Part shown: piece after piece, positions 5,840 through 7,536 of the stretch
How the letters are laid out: every line of letters starts with the position of its first letter
Position numbering within the stretch: position 1 is the stretch's first letter
From: Dokdonella_A sp040005635
Lineage (GTDB): Bacteria; Pseudomonadota; Gammaproteobacteria; Xanthomonadales; Rhodanobacteraceae
Reading direction: 5' to 3'
Assembly: GCA_040005635.1 (NCBI GenBank)
Contig: JBDTYM010000136.1
Location: 1-7,536, forward strand
DNA: 7,536 bases
Translations under genes and position numbers: made by a program
The notes under the pieces: model-generated
Told to the model about the DNA's origin: nothing
The model's input: only the letters and a program-made list of their open reading frames with translations
Database searches by the model: none

Positions 5840-7536
5840 ATGCGCCAGTACTTCGCCGCCAAGGCGGACTATCCGGATACGCTCGTGCTGTTCCGCATGG
5901 GCGATTTCTACGAGCTGTTCTACGACGATGCGCGCAAGGCCGCGCGCCTGCTCGACATCACCCTCACCCAGCGCGGCGCGTCGGCCGGTGCGCCGATTCC
6001 GATGGCCGGCGTGCCGTATCACGCGGTCGAAGGCTATCTCGCGCGACTGGTGCGGCTCGGCGAATCGGTCGCGATCTGCGAGCAGATCGGCGATCCGGCG
6101 TTCGCCAAGGGGCTGGTGGAGCGCAAGGTCGTGCGCGTCGTCACGCCGGGCACGGTCACCGATGCCGCGCTGCTGGAGGAACGCCGCGACAACCTGCTGC
6201 TGGCCATTGCAGGCAGCGCGAGTGGCACGGCCTACGGCCTCGCCTGGGTCGATCTCTCGGCCGGGCGCTTCCTGCTCAGCGAAGTCGCCGATGCCGAATC
6301 GCTCGCCGCCGAACTCGCACGCTTGACGCCGGCCGAAACCTTGATCGGCGAGGATGTCGTCTGGCCGAAGTTCGTCGCTGGGTTGCCCGGCTTGCGCAAG
6401 CGCGCGCCGTGGCATTTCGACAGCACAACCGCCACGCGCGAACTCGCGCGCTTCTTCGGCACGCGCGATCTGTCCGGCTTCGGCTGCGAGGGCATGTCGC
6501 TGGCAATCGCTGCAGCGGGCGCCCTGCTAGGCTATGTCGAGGAGACGCAGAAATCCGCGCTGCCGCATCTGACCGGTCTTGCCGTCGAAAACGCCGGCGA
6601 GACGATCGCGCTCGACGCGGCGACGCGACGCAACCTCGAACTCGATACGCACGCAAGCGGGAATACGGAATTCACCCTGCTCGGCGTGCTCGACCGCAGC
6701 ATCACGCCGATGGGCGCGCGCCTGCTGCGACGTTGGCTTCACCGGCCGCTGCGCGCACGCGACACATTGCGCTGGCGCCAGCAGGCGATCGAAACACTGA
6801 TCGACCGCCGCCGCTTCGAGCCCTTGCGCGAGATCCTGCGCGGCATCGGCGATCTCGAACGCATTCTCGCGCGCGTCGCGCTGCGCTCTGCGCGTCCGCG
6901 CGATCTGTCGACGCTGCGCGACGGGCTGCTGCTGGCTCCACGGCTGCGCGAAGTATTTACTTTTGCGCTCATCCTCGAGCGCGAGAATGAAGAAGCGGCC
7001 GTCCATGGCCGCAGTCTTCAACAAGGCGCCAGCGACAGCCCGCTGCTCGGTGAACTCCTCACTTGCCTCGGCGAGCACGCCGACACGGCCGCGCATCTGG
7101 CCGCAGCCGTGGTCGACATGCCACCCGCCTTGCAACGCGACGGCGGCGTGATCCGCGAGGGCTTCGACGCCGAGCTGGACGAGCTGCGACGGCTGTCGAC
7201 GAATGCGAACCAGTTCCTGATCGAGCTGGAAGAGCGCGAGAAGGCCGCGAGCGGCATCCCGACCTTGAAGGTCGGCTACAACAGCGTGCATGGCTACTAC
7301 ATCGAGATCAGCAAGGCGCAGGCGGACAAGGCGCCGAACCACTACACGCGGCGGCAGACCCTGAAAGGCGCGGAGCGTTACATCACCGAAGAGCTGAAGT
7401 CGTTCGAAGACAAGGTGTTGTCCGCGCGCGAACGTTCGCTGATGCGCGAACGCGCACTCTACGAGGCGCTGCTCGACACCTTGATCGGGCAGCTGGCGCC
7501 GCTGAAGCTCGCCGCCGCCGCGATCGCCGAACTCGA
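5840..7536 (+). CDS. mutS: DNA mismatch repair protein MutS, N-terminal two-thirds (truncated by window edge)
   Basis: MutS recognises base mismatches and small loops and recruits MutL. From the ATG at 5840, 565 codons are visible. The mismatch-recognition domain carries GDFYELF, with Phe23 and Glu25 matching E. coli Phe36/Glu38 that contact the mispair. PMAGVPYHAVEGYLARLV and ESVAICEQIGDP follow. The connector domain contains VVTPGTVTD and LSAGRF, and the core contains DAATRRNLEL, TPMGARLLRRWLHRP and GDLERILARVALRSARPRDL. The clamp region contains VGYNSVHGYYIEISK (478-492) and YTRRQTLKGAERYI. The ATPase domain lies beyond 7536. Conserved residues AEHTPL are encoded just before 5840, so translation probably begins upstream, but no ATG is there. 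TTG 5759 and ATC 5810/5813 are the options. Residues about 373-392 look like an in-frame insertion relative to E. coli. Confidence 0.96.
   Translation, partial: MRQYFAAKADYPDTLVLFRMGDFYELFYDDARKAARLLDITLTQRGASAGAPIPMAGVPYHAVEGYLARLVRLGESVAICEQIGDPAFAKGLVERKVVRVVTPGTVTDAALLEERRDNLLLAIAGSASGTAYGLAWVDLSAGRFLLSEVADAESLAAELARLTPAETLIGEDVVWPKFVAGLPGLRKRAPWHFDSTTATRELARFFGTRDLSGFGCEGMSLAIAAAGALLGYVEETQKSALPHLTGLAVENAGETIALDAATRRNLELDTHASGNTEFTLLGVLDRSITPMGARLLRRWLHRPLRARDTLRWRQQAIETLIDRRRFEPLREILRGIGDLERILARVALRSARPRDLSTLRDGLLLAPRLREVFTFALILERENEEAAVHGRSLQQGASDSPLLGELLTCLGEHADTAAHLAAAVVDMPPALQRDGGVIREGFDAELDELRRLSTNANQFLIELEEREKAASGIPTLKVGYNSVHGYYIEISKAQADKAPNHYTRRQTLKGAERYITEELKSFEDKVLSARERSLMRERALYEALLDTLIGQLAPLKLAAAAIAEL
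6956..7015 (+). repeat. In-frame palindrome-bearing insertion within mutS
   Basis: Between the conserved RPRDLSTLRDG and PPALQRDGG blocks, this MutS is about 20 residues longer than E. coli MutS. The extra piece (about FTFALILERENEEAAVHGRS) is charged and unlike the surrounding core helices. Its DNA is less GC-rich at the left end (GTATTTACTTTTG). It contains two adjacent hairpins: GCGCTC/GAGCGC (6965-6970, 6977-6982) and GCGGCC/GGCCGC around GTCCAT (6995-7000, 7007-7012). A length of about 60 bases keeps the frame. It may be a small dispersed repeat that landed in the gene; the exact boundaries are uncertain and no second copy is in the window. Confidence 0.45.

Noticed and set aside
5714..6415. 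233-codon minus-strand frame opposite the start of mutS
   Set aside because: It overlaps the MutS mismatch-recognition domain and the nrd promoter region and is a GC-rich shadow frame.
6527..7342. 271-codon minus-strand frame opposite mutS
   Set aside because: MutS motifs are continuous on the plus strand, and the antisense frame shows no family features.

Overview
The window is chromosomal DNA from a GC-rich bacterium. Protein similarity (RecA, PncC, NrdAB, MutS) and gene order fit a gammaproteobacterium, most likely the Xanthomonadales/Lysobacterales side. That placement is judged by eye and no search was run. Nothing looks like a phage, plasmid or complete insertion sequence.

Layout: five genes lie on the minus strand and read right to left: nrdA (5274-2827), nrdB (2696-1674), a hotdog acyl-CoA thioesterase (1690-1286), pncC (1186-677) and recA (553, running off the left edge). 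On the plus strand, mutS starts near 5840, diverges from nrdA and runs off the right edge. The 565-base gap between nrdA and mutS is the most information-rich non-coding part. On the minus strand it carries a promoter, a possible pair of NrdR-like boxes, a well-supported cobalamin (B12) riboswitch aptamer (5496-5693), a structured leader, and a hairpin that covers the nrdA ribosome binding site. The plus strand of the same gap holds a weak mutS promoter candidate.

How it works together: NrdA and NrdB form the oxygen-dependent class Ia ribonucleotide reductase, which makes dNTPs. A B12 riboswitch on a B12-independent reductase suggests the cell switches to a B12-dependent class II enzyme (NrdJ, not in this window) when cobalamin is plentiful. 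RecA and MutS are the recombination and mismatch-repair genes that often sit near pncC in gammaproteobacteria. Here the nrdAB-thioesterase block lies between mutS and pncC, so dNTP supply, NAD salvage and DNA repair are neighbours.

Two repeat-like structures stand out. One is a perfect 27-bp inverted pair of REP-type palindromes between nrdA and nrdB, with a T-run in its loop on the mRNA strand. The other is an in-frame, palindrome-bearing insertion of about 20 codons inside mutS. The mutS start codon is also odd: conserved N-terminal residues are encoded upstream of the first ATG.
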